This document shows positions 26,069-34,049 of a DNA stretch of 64,000 bases, piece after piece. Below the pieces are notes generated by a model that saw nothing but the letters and a program-made list of their open reading frames with translations, did not search any database and was not told the origin of the DNA. Source of the DNA: Spirochaetota bacterium (GTDB lineage Bacteria; Spirochaetota; UBA4802; JAGODF01); contig JARKUF010000002.1 in assembly GCA_029974015.1 (NCBI GenBank), positions 62,001 to 126,000 on the forward strand. The letters are read 5' to 3'. Made by a program: the position numbers and the translations under genes. The stretch's first letter is position 1, and every line of letters begins with the position of its first letter.

Positions 26069-27946
26069 ATGACGCAGGTCAAGTTTCTTCCATCAAGAAA
26101 AAAGGCCAGCGTGGACCCGGCCGCCACGATTGCCGAGGCGGCGCGCCGTGCCGGCCTGGCGCTGGAGCTTCCCTGCGGCGGTAAGGGCACATGCGGCAGG
26201 TGCCGGGTCACCATCGTCTCTGGCGATGTTGTCCGATACTCCCCGCCTCCCGAGGGGGCGGCCCCTGAAGAGGCGCTGGCGTGTAAAACAGCCGTGGGCC
26301 CTTCGGACTGTGTAATTGAGGCGGTGGAACATGACCTTGCCGCTGAAGACCGGGGCGGCGATTTTTCCGAAATGGAAATCCCCTATAAGTCGGCGGGCCC
26401 CCTGGTGGAGGAACACCGTATCAAGGTGCCCGGGCCGCGTCCGGATGATGGACTTTCAGATTTCGACAGGACCAACCGGGAACTGGGGCGGAATTTCGGC
26501 ACCGACCGAATTAAATGGGACCTTTCGGCAATGAGGTCCCTCCCGGAAGAGCTCCGAATCGATGACGGTATTTTAGCCGTATATGCCTGCAAGGGCGATG
26601 AAGGCATTTCCATTGCCGGGGCGCGCTCCTGGAAAAGCCGCGCGAAAAACCTCGGTGTTGCCGTCGATCTCGGCACTACGACGGTGAGCGCCCGCATTGT
26701 CGACCCGGGGGAAGGCCTGGCGCTTTCGGAGATGACGGGCTACAATGACCAGATCCATTGCGGGGAAGACATCATAAGCCGGATCCACTATGCCGCCAGG
26801 CCGGGCGGACTGGCGGAGCTCAGACAGAGGGCCCTGGATACTGTGAATCGGCTGATCGCCGGCGCGCTGGAAAGATGCGGCGCCGCTGCGGAGGACCTCC
26901 ACTGCGCAGTGGTTTCCGCGAACACCGTAATGACGCACCTAATCTTAGGCCTCTTGCCGGAGTATTTGCGTCTGGCGCCTTACACGCCGGCGCTCCTCTC
27001 CGTGCCGGAAATGCGCGCCAGCGATGTCGGCCTGGCCCTTAATTCTTCCGGAATAGTCCGTTTCTCCCCCTCCGTGGGAAGCTATGTGGGGGGCGATATC
27101 ACAACAGGCCTGCTCTGCACGGACATGGCGACGGCTGAAGATATTGCTCTTTTCATAGATGTGGGCACCAATGGTGAAATAGTCCTGGGAAACCGCGATT
27201 ATCTCCTGACCTGCGCCTGCTCGGCGGGGCCAGCCTTCGAAGGAGCGGGCATTGGATGCGGTATGCGCGCAATGGAGGGCGCCGTGAACAGCGTGTCCGT
27301 GGACAAATCCAGCGGCCTGCCGACTCCGGAAGTAATAGGTGGAGGGAAGGCGAGGGGCATCTGCGGCTCGGGGATGATAGACCTTATTGGGGAGCTCTTT
27401 CTCTCCGGATGGCTCGACCGCTCCGGGAGGTTCGAGCGCATCCGTCAATCTCCCGCCATCGAGCTAGAGGGAAGGCGGGCAAGATACCGCCTCGCGGAAG
27501 GGGAGAAAACCTTGATCGACGGGCCGCTTTTCATCACCGAGCAGGACATTGACAATGTCATGCGCGCAAAGGCGGCGGTCTATTCTGCATGCGACCTGCT
27601 GTTGGGACACGCCGGGATAGGCTTTGCCGACCTGTCGCGGGTATATATTGCCGGAGGATTTGGAAAACATCTGAGCATCGCCAACGCCATCACCATCGGG
27701 CTCTTCCCCGATATTCCTGAGGAGCGGTTCAGCTATCTGGGAAACTCCTCACTGGAGGGGGCCACGCGCCTTCTCCTCTCGAAGGAGGCCCGCGAGATCC
27801 TTATCGAAACGGCGGGGCGCATGACCTATATCAATCTAAGCGATGAGGCCGGATACGCTGAAAGGTATTCCGCGGCCCTTTTCCTTCCCCACACGGACCT
27901 CGAATCCTTTCCTTCTGTGGCCGGGCGCATCCGAAAAGCAAAATGA
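26069..27946 (+). CDS. Reductive activator of the corrinoid protein (RACo/AcsV type)
   Basis: 625 residues. The N-terminal [2Fe-2S] ferredoxin domain has Cys36, 42, 45 and 72 (LPCGGKGTCGRC ... LACKT). After a linker comes an ASKHA-fold ATPase-like domain starting at VAVDLGTTTVSARIV, with GGDITTGLL, VGTNGEIVLG and YIAGGFGKHL. This is the arrangement of the RACo proteins that use ATP to return Co(II) of the corrinoid protein to active Co(I). It is located 10 bases after acsC, as in other CODH/ACS loci. The stop overlaps the start of the next gene. Confidence 0.95.
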   Translation: MTQVKFLPSRKKASVDPAATIAEAARRAGLALELPCGGKGTCGRCRVTIVSGDVVRYSPPPEGAAPEEALACKTAVGPSDCVIEAVEHDLAAEDRGGDFSEMEIPYKSAGPLVEEHRIKVPGPRPDDGLSDFDRTNRELGRNFGTDRIKWDLSAMRSLPEELRIDDGILAVYACKGDEGISIAGARSWKSRAKNLGVAVDLGTTTVSARIVDPGEGLALSEMTGYNDQIHCGEDIISRIHYAARPGGLAELRQRALDTVNRLIAGALERCGAAAEDLHCAVVSANTVMTHLILGLLPEYLRLAPYTPALLSVPEMRASDVGLALNSSGIVRFSPSVGSYVGGDITTGLLCTDMATAEDIALFIDVGTNGEIVLGNRDYLLTCACSAGPAFEGAGIGCGMRAMEGAVNSVSVDKSSGLPTPEVIGGGKARGICGSGMIDLIGELFLSGWLDRSGRFERIRQSPAIELEGRRARYRLAEGEKTLIDGPLFITEQDIDNVMRAKAAVYSACDLLLGHAGIGFADLSRVYIAGGFGKHLSIANAITIGLFPDIPEERFSYLGNSSLEGATRLLLSKEAREILIETAGRMTYINLSDEAGYAERYSAALFLPHTDLESFPSVAGRIRKAK

Positions 27947-28560
27947 AAGGCCGGGAAAGGGGCGGAGTTTATGAAGGGGCGTTGAAAATCGCCCTGGAGA
28001 AGCTTCGGGGGGTTGATATACGAGCTCGCTGCAGCATCCTCGGTTTACCTGGGCCGGGACAGGACGGGACTATTGCCATCAGGGTTTTCGGGCGAGACAT
28101 GGAACTTGCTCTCCCCGAATATCGGGCGGTGGACGCAGCCACCGGCGAGATAATTGACGCTGCCACCCGTATTCTGGTCCTTCACTACCTGTGCGCCGAA
28201 TTTTCCCCGGCCCCGACCGGGGAAATCCTGTCATTCAGAAGCTTTCCCTCTGGCATGTTTTACTGGGGCCCGTTCAGAGAACGCTCGGCAGCGCTTTTGG
28301 AAAGGGCCTTCCATAATGATATTGAACTTCTTAAAAATCGCCTTGCCCGTTTCGACTGGGAGCCATATCCCGTCGGCGACTTCGGGGCTTCGGTCCATGC
28401 CCTGGGGACCCTGCGCCTCTACCTCGTGTACCGCCTTGGCGACAGAGAGTTTCCTCCCTCGGCCGAGATACTGTTCGATTCATCAATACGGAGGGTGTAT
28501 AGCGCTGAAGACGCCGCGGTCCTGGCGCAGAAGCTTAGCCTTGGGCTCGTGAAGGAATGA
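27943..28560 (+). CDS. DUF3786 protein, last gene of the acs locus
   Basis: 205 residues. The segments YEGALKIALEKLRG, LPEYRAVDAATGEI, LVLHYL, FRSFPSGMFYWGPFRERS and LGDREFPPSAEILFDSSIRRVYSAEDAAVL match the DUF3786 pattern as I know it; members are frequently found beside corrinoid and CODH genes in anaerobes. There is no signal peptide. The Trp/Phe-rich SGMFYWGPF segment is the most conserved-looking part. The start overlaps the preceding stop (ATGA). The function is unknown; the position suggests a cofactor or corrinoid-protein accessory. A terminator hairpin follows 30 bases later. Confidence 0.75.
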   Translation: MKGRERGGVYEGALKIALEKLRGVDIRARCSILGLPGPGQDGTIAIRVFGRDMELALPEYRAVDAATGEIIDAATRILVLHYLCAEFSPAPTGEILSFRSFPSGMFYWGPFRERSAALLERAFHNDIELLKNRLARFDWEPYPVGDFGASVHALGTLRLYLVYRLGDREFPPSAEILFDSSIRRVYSAEDAAVLAQKLSLGLVKE

Positions 28561-28590
28561 GAAGGGACGGGGAATCCGGGGGCGAGGCAT

Positions 28591-28644
28591 AAAAAAAACC
28601 GCCGTATCGGGGAAATAGAGTCCTGACCCCGTAACGGCGGTTTT
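28591..28644. terminator. Bidirectional intrinsic terminator
   Basis: AAAACCGCCGT (28595-28605) pairs with ACGGCGGTTTT (28634-28644), with an inner CGGGG/CCCCG extension. An A-run lies on the left and a T-run on the right, so it can end transcripts in both directions. It sits between the end of the plus-strand acs locus and the end of the minus-strand lysine-rich gene, exactly where a shared terminator is needed. Confidence 0.85.
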
Positions 28645-28670
28645 GCCTGCGAGTAAGGCTTTGAAGAATG

Positions 28671-28775
28671 TTATTTCTTCGCGGCCTTTTTCACTTTCTT
28701 GTCGGCCTTTTTTTCCTTTGTAGTTTTGACGGCCTTCTTCTTGGTGTCCTTCTTGGTGTCCGCAGCTTTTGCCAT
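28671..28775 (-). CDS. 34-residue lysine-rich protein (histone-H1-tail-like)
   Basis: A tiny frame reading MAKAADTKKDTKKKAV and onward to VKKAAKK, with 16 lysines in 34 residues and otherwise mostly Ala, Thr and Asp. An excellent ribosome site, AAGGAG, lies 6 bases before the ATG, and the gene has its own terminator and a possible promoter region with a TCAAC/GTTGA palindrome (28820-28834). The composition resembles the Ala/Lys tails of bacterial H1-like nucleoid proteins, so nucleic-acid binding is a reasonable guess. Low-complexity composition alone does not prove a gene, but signals at both ends make it likely. Confidence 0.65.
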   Translation of the reverse strand: MAKAADTKKDTKKKAVKTTKEKKADKKVKKAAKK

Positions 28776-28874
28776 GCCAGTCTCCTTGATTCTTGTTTTG
28801 TTTTATACGACGGATATAATCAACTATCGGTTGACTATAAATTTTTTTCAATTATTTTTCATGTTTCGCCCAGG

Positions 28875-31802
28875 TTATTCTATGACGCTTACGAGCTTCC
28901 CGAAAAGCCCCTTTTCCTCGCGGATTTTTATCTCGCTTCCGAGGACGCAGTGGCACTCTTCCCGCATCATCTCTCCGAGCAATTCGGCGAAAGCTGAGAC
29001 GTCGCGGGCCTCAGTGGAGAGGACCTCGTCCCGCTCCGTCTGGAGGAGTTCCGGGGAGATGCCGCTCAGGTAAAGGAGAGCTGCCCTGTCCCCCTTCTGC
29101 TGGGGTGTCAGGAGCTGGTCCAGGTTCGATACCGTGCCGATGATGTAGTTCATCATCTCCCGAAGGCCCGCATTGAAGGTCCGGAGATATTCGGGCGCAT
29201 TCCGGTAGACATCGAGAGTGGCAGAGAGGTGTGGGTCTCGGTAAGAGCTGAAGGCGAGGTTCCCGTTGCGCCGTATCGTCATCATGGCGCCATAGGCGCC
29301 TCCCTGTACGCGGACCCGGTTCCAGAGATAGTCCAGGCGCAGGACCGAGGCAAGGACATGCATGGCGCCCCTGAATCGGTGTCCTTCCCGCATAAAGTTA
29401 AACCCCTTGGCGACATACTGCACCTGGCTCTGGCTGAGCATGAGCCCCTCGTTCAGAACGCGGGGTTCAAAGGAACGGGAGATGGGGGGCCGTACTTCGG
29501 CGGGAAGCCTTTCGGCAATGGAAGGGAGGTTTTCCCTGAATTGCCTGCGGCCTTCCCCGCCGGCCGTGAGGCCCGCCAGGAGCCCCCTTCCGGTGAAGAT
29601 TGCTTCACGGACTTCTTCAAGCCGCTGGCGTAACTCTTCAAAACTTTCGTCAAAAGATCTCTCAAGTGCCGCTAAAAATTTGTAAAAGGAAAACCCTGAA
29701 ACGAGGTCATCGTGATAATCCATGGGGGTCAAATATGAAAAGAGCCGCCTCTGGGCCGCCATGTGGCCCTGGTCCGCAATGGACATCTCGTAGCGCGATT
29801 TGAGCTCCTTCACCACTTCCCGGAGCCTCTCCCTATCGGAGAATTCGGTCTCGGCGGCGATTTCACCTGCAAGCTCCATCAGGTTTGGGAGCCTTTCGTC
29901 GAGGGCCTTCCCCCGGAGGACCATGCGTGGATGGAAGAGGCCGTCGGTTTCTATTCTGCTGAAGGACTCGGTGAAAAAGGAAAGCCCCCCGGTATGATGG
30001 CTGATGAGGCGCGCCAGCTCGGAGTAGGGCCGCGAGCGCGTGCTGATTTTGCCCAGGAGCCCGGCAAGGAGGCCCGCATAAGGCAGGAGCGGCGTTTCAA
30101 TGCACGAGGTATCGAAGTAGAGGTTGAGATACGAGATGCCGTTGGTGGGGACGTCATTGTAGAGCACGGTGATATCGCCCTCCCGGGCCTCTTCCGAGGG
30201 GATTATTTCAGCCCCGGGGTTTATGTCCTCAAGTGCCAGAGTAGGGAGCTTTGCCAGGTCTTCCGGCGAGTCGGGCCCGCTCTGGCGGCGCTTCAACTCT
30301 ATGTTCGTTTCCACGAGGCGGCCAATATCGCTGTCGGCAAGGCCATTCCTGAACGCCGCCAGTTCCCCGGCGAGGCGCGCCTCACGCTCTTCTGCGAGGC
30401 CCGGTTTCGGCGTCAGCATCAGCAGGGCTGCGTGGGTGTTATTCAGGAGCCTTGTTTCGATGAAGCGCTCAAACCCTCCCCGGGACGATTCGGCGCGGAG
30501 CCGCGCCATGGTGGGGGCGAAGTCCAGGTGGAGAAGGGGGTCATCGCAGTAGAGCCAACTGTCCATTGAGCGCATGTGGTAGTATAGGCCCTTGGGAAGC
30601 CGGGGAAACTCCGCTTCCCGAAGCTGGAACTCATTGTAGTTGAGGCTGGCCTCCACGAGGGCCGCGTCGAGCCCGTTTTTCACAAGGTCCGCGAGGGTGC
30701 CCCGGACCGTCTGCAAAAAAACCTCTTTTTTTTCGATATCGGTGTCCTTGATAATGATTCCCAGGAATGGCTGCAGGATCCCATTCTCGGCAATGCCCAT
30801 GACGTCCTTTCCGATGCCGGCCTTCAGGAGCGCGCGCTTCAGCGGCGATGCCGGCGTTCCCAGGAGAATATGCCGGACAATTTCAAAGGCGAGATAGGTA
30901 TCCGCCTCCGTGGAGAGCCCGGAAGCGAAGGCAAGGGCTAAGAAACTGCGCCCGGCGGTATCTTCCCCGGTGGAAAGTGGAAACTCGAAGCTATACTCCT
31001 TCATGGCCGGGAACGGGGCCTGGATACCAATACCGGAGTCGACCTTTCTCTGTTCAAATTCATCGAGATACCGGCCTATGAAGGCGAGCTCTTTTTCCGT
31101 GTCACCGTTTCCATAGAGGTACACATACCCGTTCGAGGGATGATAGTATGTCCGATGGAAATCAAGGAACTTATCCCGTCCAAGGGTGGGTATTGCCTCG
31201 GGGTCGCCGCCGGACTCGAAGGCGTAGCAGTTGTCGGGGAAGAGGGCCGTTTGCAGGCGTGAATATAGGATACGCTCCGGCGAAGAGAAGGCCCCCTTCA
31301 TTTCGTTATACACAACGCCGCTGTAGCCGAGGGGCCCTTCCCTTGAGGAAATCTCATGGTGCCAGCCCTCCTGCATGAGGGTGTAGGGGTTATCGTATAT
31401 ATTGGGAAAAAAGACAGCGTCCAGATAAACATCCATCAGGTTGAAGAAGTCTTTCTCGTTTCTGCTCGCCACGGGGTACATCGTCTTGTCCGGATATGTC
31501 ATGGCGTTGAGGAAAGTGTTCAGCGAGCTTTTCAAAAGTTCCACGAAGGGTTCCTTCGTGGGAAACTTTCGCGAACCCGTCAGGACCGAGTGTTCCAGTA
31601 TGTGGGGAAGCCCCGTATCGTCATAGGGAGGCGTCCGGAAGCAGATGGAAAAGACGCGGTTGTCATCTTTGTTCAGGAGCTTCAGGAGCCTGGCCCCGGT
31701 TTTTTCATGGGTGAATATCCGCGCCTCCGACTGTATTGATGCCACATCTCGCAACGAATCCAGCCTGAACCCGGAAAACGCATTTCCCTGTTTCATTTTC
31801 AT
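28875..31802 (-). CDS. M16C zinc metallopeptidase (presequence-protease PreP family)
   Basis: 975 residues from the ATG at 31802. The inverted zinc motif HILEH (His67, Glu70, His71) occurs in PPYDDTGLPHILEHSVLTG, the signature of the PreP/M16C branch. FNAMTYPDKTMYPV-like context follows (LNAMTYPDKTMYPVAS). Two halves, each with two M16 domains, are joined by a helical hinge as in the large one-chain clamshell enzymes. They degrade peptides inside the cell or in the periplasm; no signal peptide is seen here, so cytoplasmic. A GTG at 31832 would add 10 residues that do not resemble the family; GGGG about 9 bases before 31802 supports the shorter start. Confidence 0.93.
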   Translation of the reverse strand: MKMKQGNAFSGFRLDSLRDVASIQSEARIFTHEKTGARLLKLLNKDDNRVFSICFRTPPYDDTGLPHILEHSVLTGSRKFPTKEPFVELLKSSLNTFLNAMTYPDKTMYPVASRNEKDFFNLMDVYLDAVFFPNIYDNPYTLMQEGWHHEISSREGPLGYSGVVYNEMKGAFSSPERILYSRLQTALFPDNCYAFESGGDPEAIPTLGRDKFLDFHRTYYHPSNGYVYLYGNGDTEKELAFIGRYLDEFEQRKVDSGIGIQAPFPAMKEYSFEFPLSTGEDTAGRSFLALAFASGLSTEADTYLAFEIVRHILLGTPASPLKRALLKAGIGKDVMGIAENGILQPFLGIIIKDTDIEKKEVFLQTVRGTLADLVKNGLDAALVEASLNYNEFQLREAEFPRLPKGLYYHMRSMDSWLYCDDPLLHLDFAPTMARLRAESSRGGFERFIETRLLNNTHAALLMLTPKPGLAEEREARLAGELAAFRNGLADSDIGRLVETNIELKRRQSGPDSPEDLAKLPTLALEDINPGAEIIPSEEAREGDITVLYNDVPTNGISYLNLYFDTSCIETPLLPYAGLLAGLLGKISTRSRPYSELARLISHHTGGLSFFTESFSRIETDGLFHPRMVLRGKALDERLPNLMELAGEIAAETEFSDRERLREVVKELKSRYEMSIADQGHMAAQRRLFSYLTPMDYHDDLVSGFSFYKFLAALERSFDESFEELRQRLEEVREAIFTGRGLLAGLTAGGEGRRQFRENLPSIAERLPAEVRPPISRSFEPRVLNEGLMLSQSQVQYVAKGFNFMREGHRFRGAMHVLASVLRLDYLWNRVRVQGGAYGAMMTIRRNGNLAFSSYRDPHLSATLDVYRNAPEYLRTFNAGLREMMNYIIGTVSNLDQLLTPQQKGDRAALLYLSGISPELLQTERDEVLSTEARDVSAFAELLGEMMREECHCVLGSEIKIREEKGLFGKLVSVIE

Positions 31803-31931
31803 CTCAGTAACCCCAAGGCTTGATATCTGCACTGTAGTGCCGGATGAATAAACGTTTTTTTATTCACAAAGGCCCATTGTTATGGCTTATGAAGAGGTTT
31901 TCGCTGCACCGGAAGATTGGGTCCCCGAAAA

Positions 31932-32264
31932 TTACAGAGGGCGCCTTTCGGGAATTGATGCCGGAGTTTTCCCGCTATTGTAGAACTGTACGGTCAGATA
32001 AAGGCCGCAATAGCAGTGGCCGAACTCTTCCTGGTCTGGTACGCAATAAGCGCATGGGCAGATGATGTCCCTGTCCTTTTCACGTTCCCCGTCGGCGTCC
32101 CGGCAGGGGCAGGAATAATACCCGTACCTGTTGTAGTTCACCGTGAGACCTTCAGCCAACATATCGAGGAAGCTCTCGTCGGGATTGAGCTTCCATCCCT
32201 GTTTCTCCGCCACCATGGAAAAGAAACTAAGGGTCTGGTCCACCGTCTTTTGGATATTGCTCAT
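31932..32264 (-). CDS. Ferredoxin-thioredoxin reductase catalytic chain (FTRc)
   Basis: 110 residues. The FTR cysteine pattern is complete: CPC (52-54), CPC (69-71) with an extra Cys74, and CYC (84-86), the set that ligates the [4Fe-4S] cluster and forms the redox disulfide. This enzyme passes electrons from ferredoxin to a dithiol protein. The ATG at 32264 is chosen because TGAGG lies 8 bases upstream and overlaps the stop of the glutaredoxin gene; a longer GTG-started form (32297) would run into that gene. No separate FTR variable chain is present, as in many anaerobes. Its likely dithiol partner is encoded just upstream. Confidence 0.92.
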   Translation of the reverse strand: MSNIQKTVDQTLSFFSMVAEKQGWKLNPDESFLDMLAEGLTVNYNRYGYYSCPCRDADGEREKDRDIICPCAYCVPDQEEFGHCYCGLYLTVQFYNSGKTPASIPERRPL

Positions 32265-32272
32265 AGATGGCC

Positions 32273-32572
32273 TCACAGGGAAAGCAGCTTTCGCCACTGT
32301 TCTTCAACGAACCCGGCGCTGCAGATAGTATCGTCGACGACCAAAAAAGGGAACACCACCCTTTCTCCGAACTTTTCGGCCAGGTTGTTTTTCAGGTCCT
32401 GTTTTACGTCATAATTCAGCATGTCCACATACACATAACGGAACGCTACTCCATGCTGCCTGAGAAACTCGATGCCCCGCTTGCAGAAACCGCAGGTGGA
32501 AAGGGCGTACAGGGTGATATCATGTTTGTCATGGGCCCCCTTCTGGTCGGTGAAAATGACGCCTTCTATCAT
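32273..32572 (-). CDS. Glutaredoxin-like dithiol protein paired with FTR
   Basis: 99 residues. Thioredoxin fold with the dithiol Cys27-Gly-Phe-Cys30 (STCGFCKRG), then FRYVYVDMLNYD and FPFLVVDDTICSAGF, where a cis-Pro (FPFLVVDD) and the glutaredoxin-type GF segment are recognisable. Length and fold fit glutaredoxin/NrdH-like proteins. Strong GGAGG ribosome site. It is followed after 8 bases by the FTR catalytic chain on the same strand, so the pair probably forms a ferredoxin-driven dithiol system in which this protein replaces thioredoxin. Confidence 0.88.
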   Translation of the reverse strand: MIEGVIFTDQKGAHDKHDITLYALSTCGFCKRGIEFLRQHGVAFRYVYVDMLNYDVKQDLKNNLAEKFGERVVFPFLVVDDTICSAGFVEEQWRKLLSL

Positions 32573-32744
32573 GTGGCCCCTCCAGCCATATATGGTCCTC
32601 CCGGCATTGCCGGGGAAATTCTCAACTGCACAGTTTTTGGGAATATGGCGTGAACGTCAAATCAAATTCAATTTTACATGGAAATGCCGCGCAGTTATCG
32701 CGGATGCTCTCCGGCATTCCTGCCGATAGTAATAAGGGAAGCTT

Positions 32745-32940
32745 AAAAATTATGGTCAGCCACAAAAACTATGTTTATCCGCCCGTCTTCGGCGGGCGGA
32801 GAACAATAAGCCAGACACAAAACTGCGTTTTCCCGTCCGCCTTCGGCGGTCGGATAACTATAAGCCAGTCACAAAAACCATGGTTTTCCCGCCCGCCTTC
32901 GGCGGGCGGGAAAACCTTAATTATCAGAGATTGTCATAAG
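32745..32940. repeat. Three tandem GC-rich palindromic repeats
   Basis: Three units of about 60 bases, each with the lead CAGxCACAAAAAC, then a hairpin built on CCCGCCCGCC/GGCGGGCGGG with a TTCG-type loop, then ATAAGCC. Hairpin centres lie near 32785, 32844 and 32899. The third has perfect arms (GGTTTTCCCGCCCGCC ... GGCGGGCGGGAAAACC). Together with the leftover sequence they fill the 398-base gap 32573-32970 between the divergent glutaredoxin and MORN genes; I see no gene in it. Same family as the elements at 39520, 53912, 59942 and 62614. Confidence 0.85.
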
Positions 32941-32970
32941 AGAATTCCTTAATTGTGAAGAAATTATTCC

Positions 32971-33831
32971 ATGGGTATGCATAATCGAAAAAGAGAGAAG
33001 TATATAATCCCGGCGATTTTCTCGGCCATGCTGATTTTGGCTTTTTTCGTTTCCTCCTCCGCCGTAAGCGAGTGCCCGGAGGGGGACTGCGGCAATGGCC
33101 GGGGCGTGCGGCAGTATGCCGACGGAGGCCGGTACATCGGGGACTTTTCGGGTGGCCTGCGGCATGGAAGCGGGACCATGACCTATCCGGACGGATCAGC
33201 TTTCTCCGGCGAATGGAATGAAGACCGGCGAAACGGTCCCGGCCTTTCCCTCGGGGCCGATGGAGGGGAGTTCTCAGGAAACTTCATCGATGATAGGCCC
33301 GAAGGACCGGGAAGCTTCATCCTCTCCGACGGAAGAGTAAAGAAGGTTTTTTTTAAAAACGGGAAACTCGTGACGGCCCGATGGATGGATTTCGAAAAAA
33401 CGGCGGGAGCGGCCAGATACGGCGCAGTCCTTGCCCTCGGGGGGGTCTACACCGGGTGGTACTGCGGCCACAGGGCGGAAGGATATCTTCCTGTGGGACG
33501 GGGGAGAATCCGGTGGGAGGACGGTTGTACTTATTCCGGGGAATGGGTCAATGGAAAAATGCACGGCCGGGGAGCCATGACCTGGGAAGACGGTTCAAGC
33601 TATGTCGGCCAGTGGGTCATGGGAAAGCGCTGCGGCTTCGGCACTTATACCTGGAAAAGCGGAAGCCGTTACATGGGGGGGTGGAAGGACAATCAGAAGG
33701 ACGGTCCGGGCGTGGCGTCCTATGCCGACGGTTCAGTCCAGAGGGGCTATTTCAGGGCCGATCGTTTTTTAGGCAGCACAACGGTATCGCATAACGTTTC
33801 AGGCCCCGGAAAATTTACTTCCGGGCCCTGA
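32971..33831 (+). CDS. Secreted or membrane-anchored MORN-repeat protein
   Basis: 286 residues. An N-terminal hydrophobic segment (about 12-32) acts as signal peptide or anchor. MORN repeats follow, each with the Y-x-G-x-W/F-x-x-G-x-x-x-G-x-G pattern: GRYIGDFSGGLRHGSG, AFSGEWNEDRRNGPG, then a weaker one, and after a non-repeat insert (about 115-180) TYSGEWVNGKMHGRG, SYVGQWVMGKRCGFG and RYMGGWKDNQKDGPG. At least five or six clear units. In bacteria such proteins bind lipids, peptidoglycan or other proteins, but no specific role can be read here. A GC-rich stem at the 3' end (33803-33829) may act as terminator. Start ATG 32971 or 32977. Confidence 0.85.
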   Translation: MGMHNRKREKYIIPAIFSAMLILAFFVSSSAVSECPEGDCGNGRGVRQYADGGRYIGDFSGGLRHGSGTMTYPDGSAFSGEWNEDRRNGPGLSLGADGGEFSGNFIDDRPEGPGSFILSDGRVKKVFFKNGKLVTARWMDFEKTAGAARYGAVLALGGVYTGWYCGHRAEGYLPVGRGRIRWEDGCTYSGEWVNGKMHGRGAMTWEDGSSYVGQWVMGKRCGFGTYTWKSGSRYMGGWKDNQKDGPGVASYADGSVQRGYFRADRFLGSTTVSHNVSGPGKFTSGP

Positions 33832-34049
33832 TTCGGCCTTAAGCCTGTTTGATTATTGTCCCGGGCGGTTCGAAGGCGTATCCGGGATTATCCCGCTTCT
33901 TTCGGAAAAAAATCCACTGTAAATCTTTCCCGCTTTTTACGCCTCCGGCCGGGTTTGGGAAAATATGAATTGCTCCGGATGGGTGCTAAAGTAAATTGAG
34001 GACGGCAGGCTAGAACGGAAATGAGCGGATTGCTGATACGGGTAATTTC

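Noticed and set aside
32745-32940. Regular tandem units looked like a short CRISPR array.
   Set aside because: Units contain a palindromic hairpin with a conserved lead and tail and no unique spacers of equal size; the same units occur singly elsewhere, and no cas genes are present.
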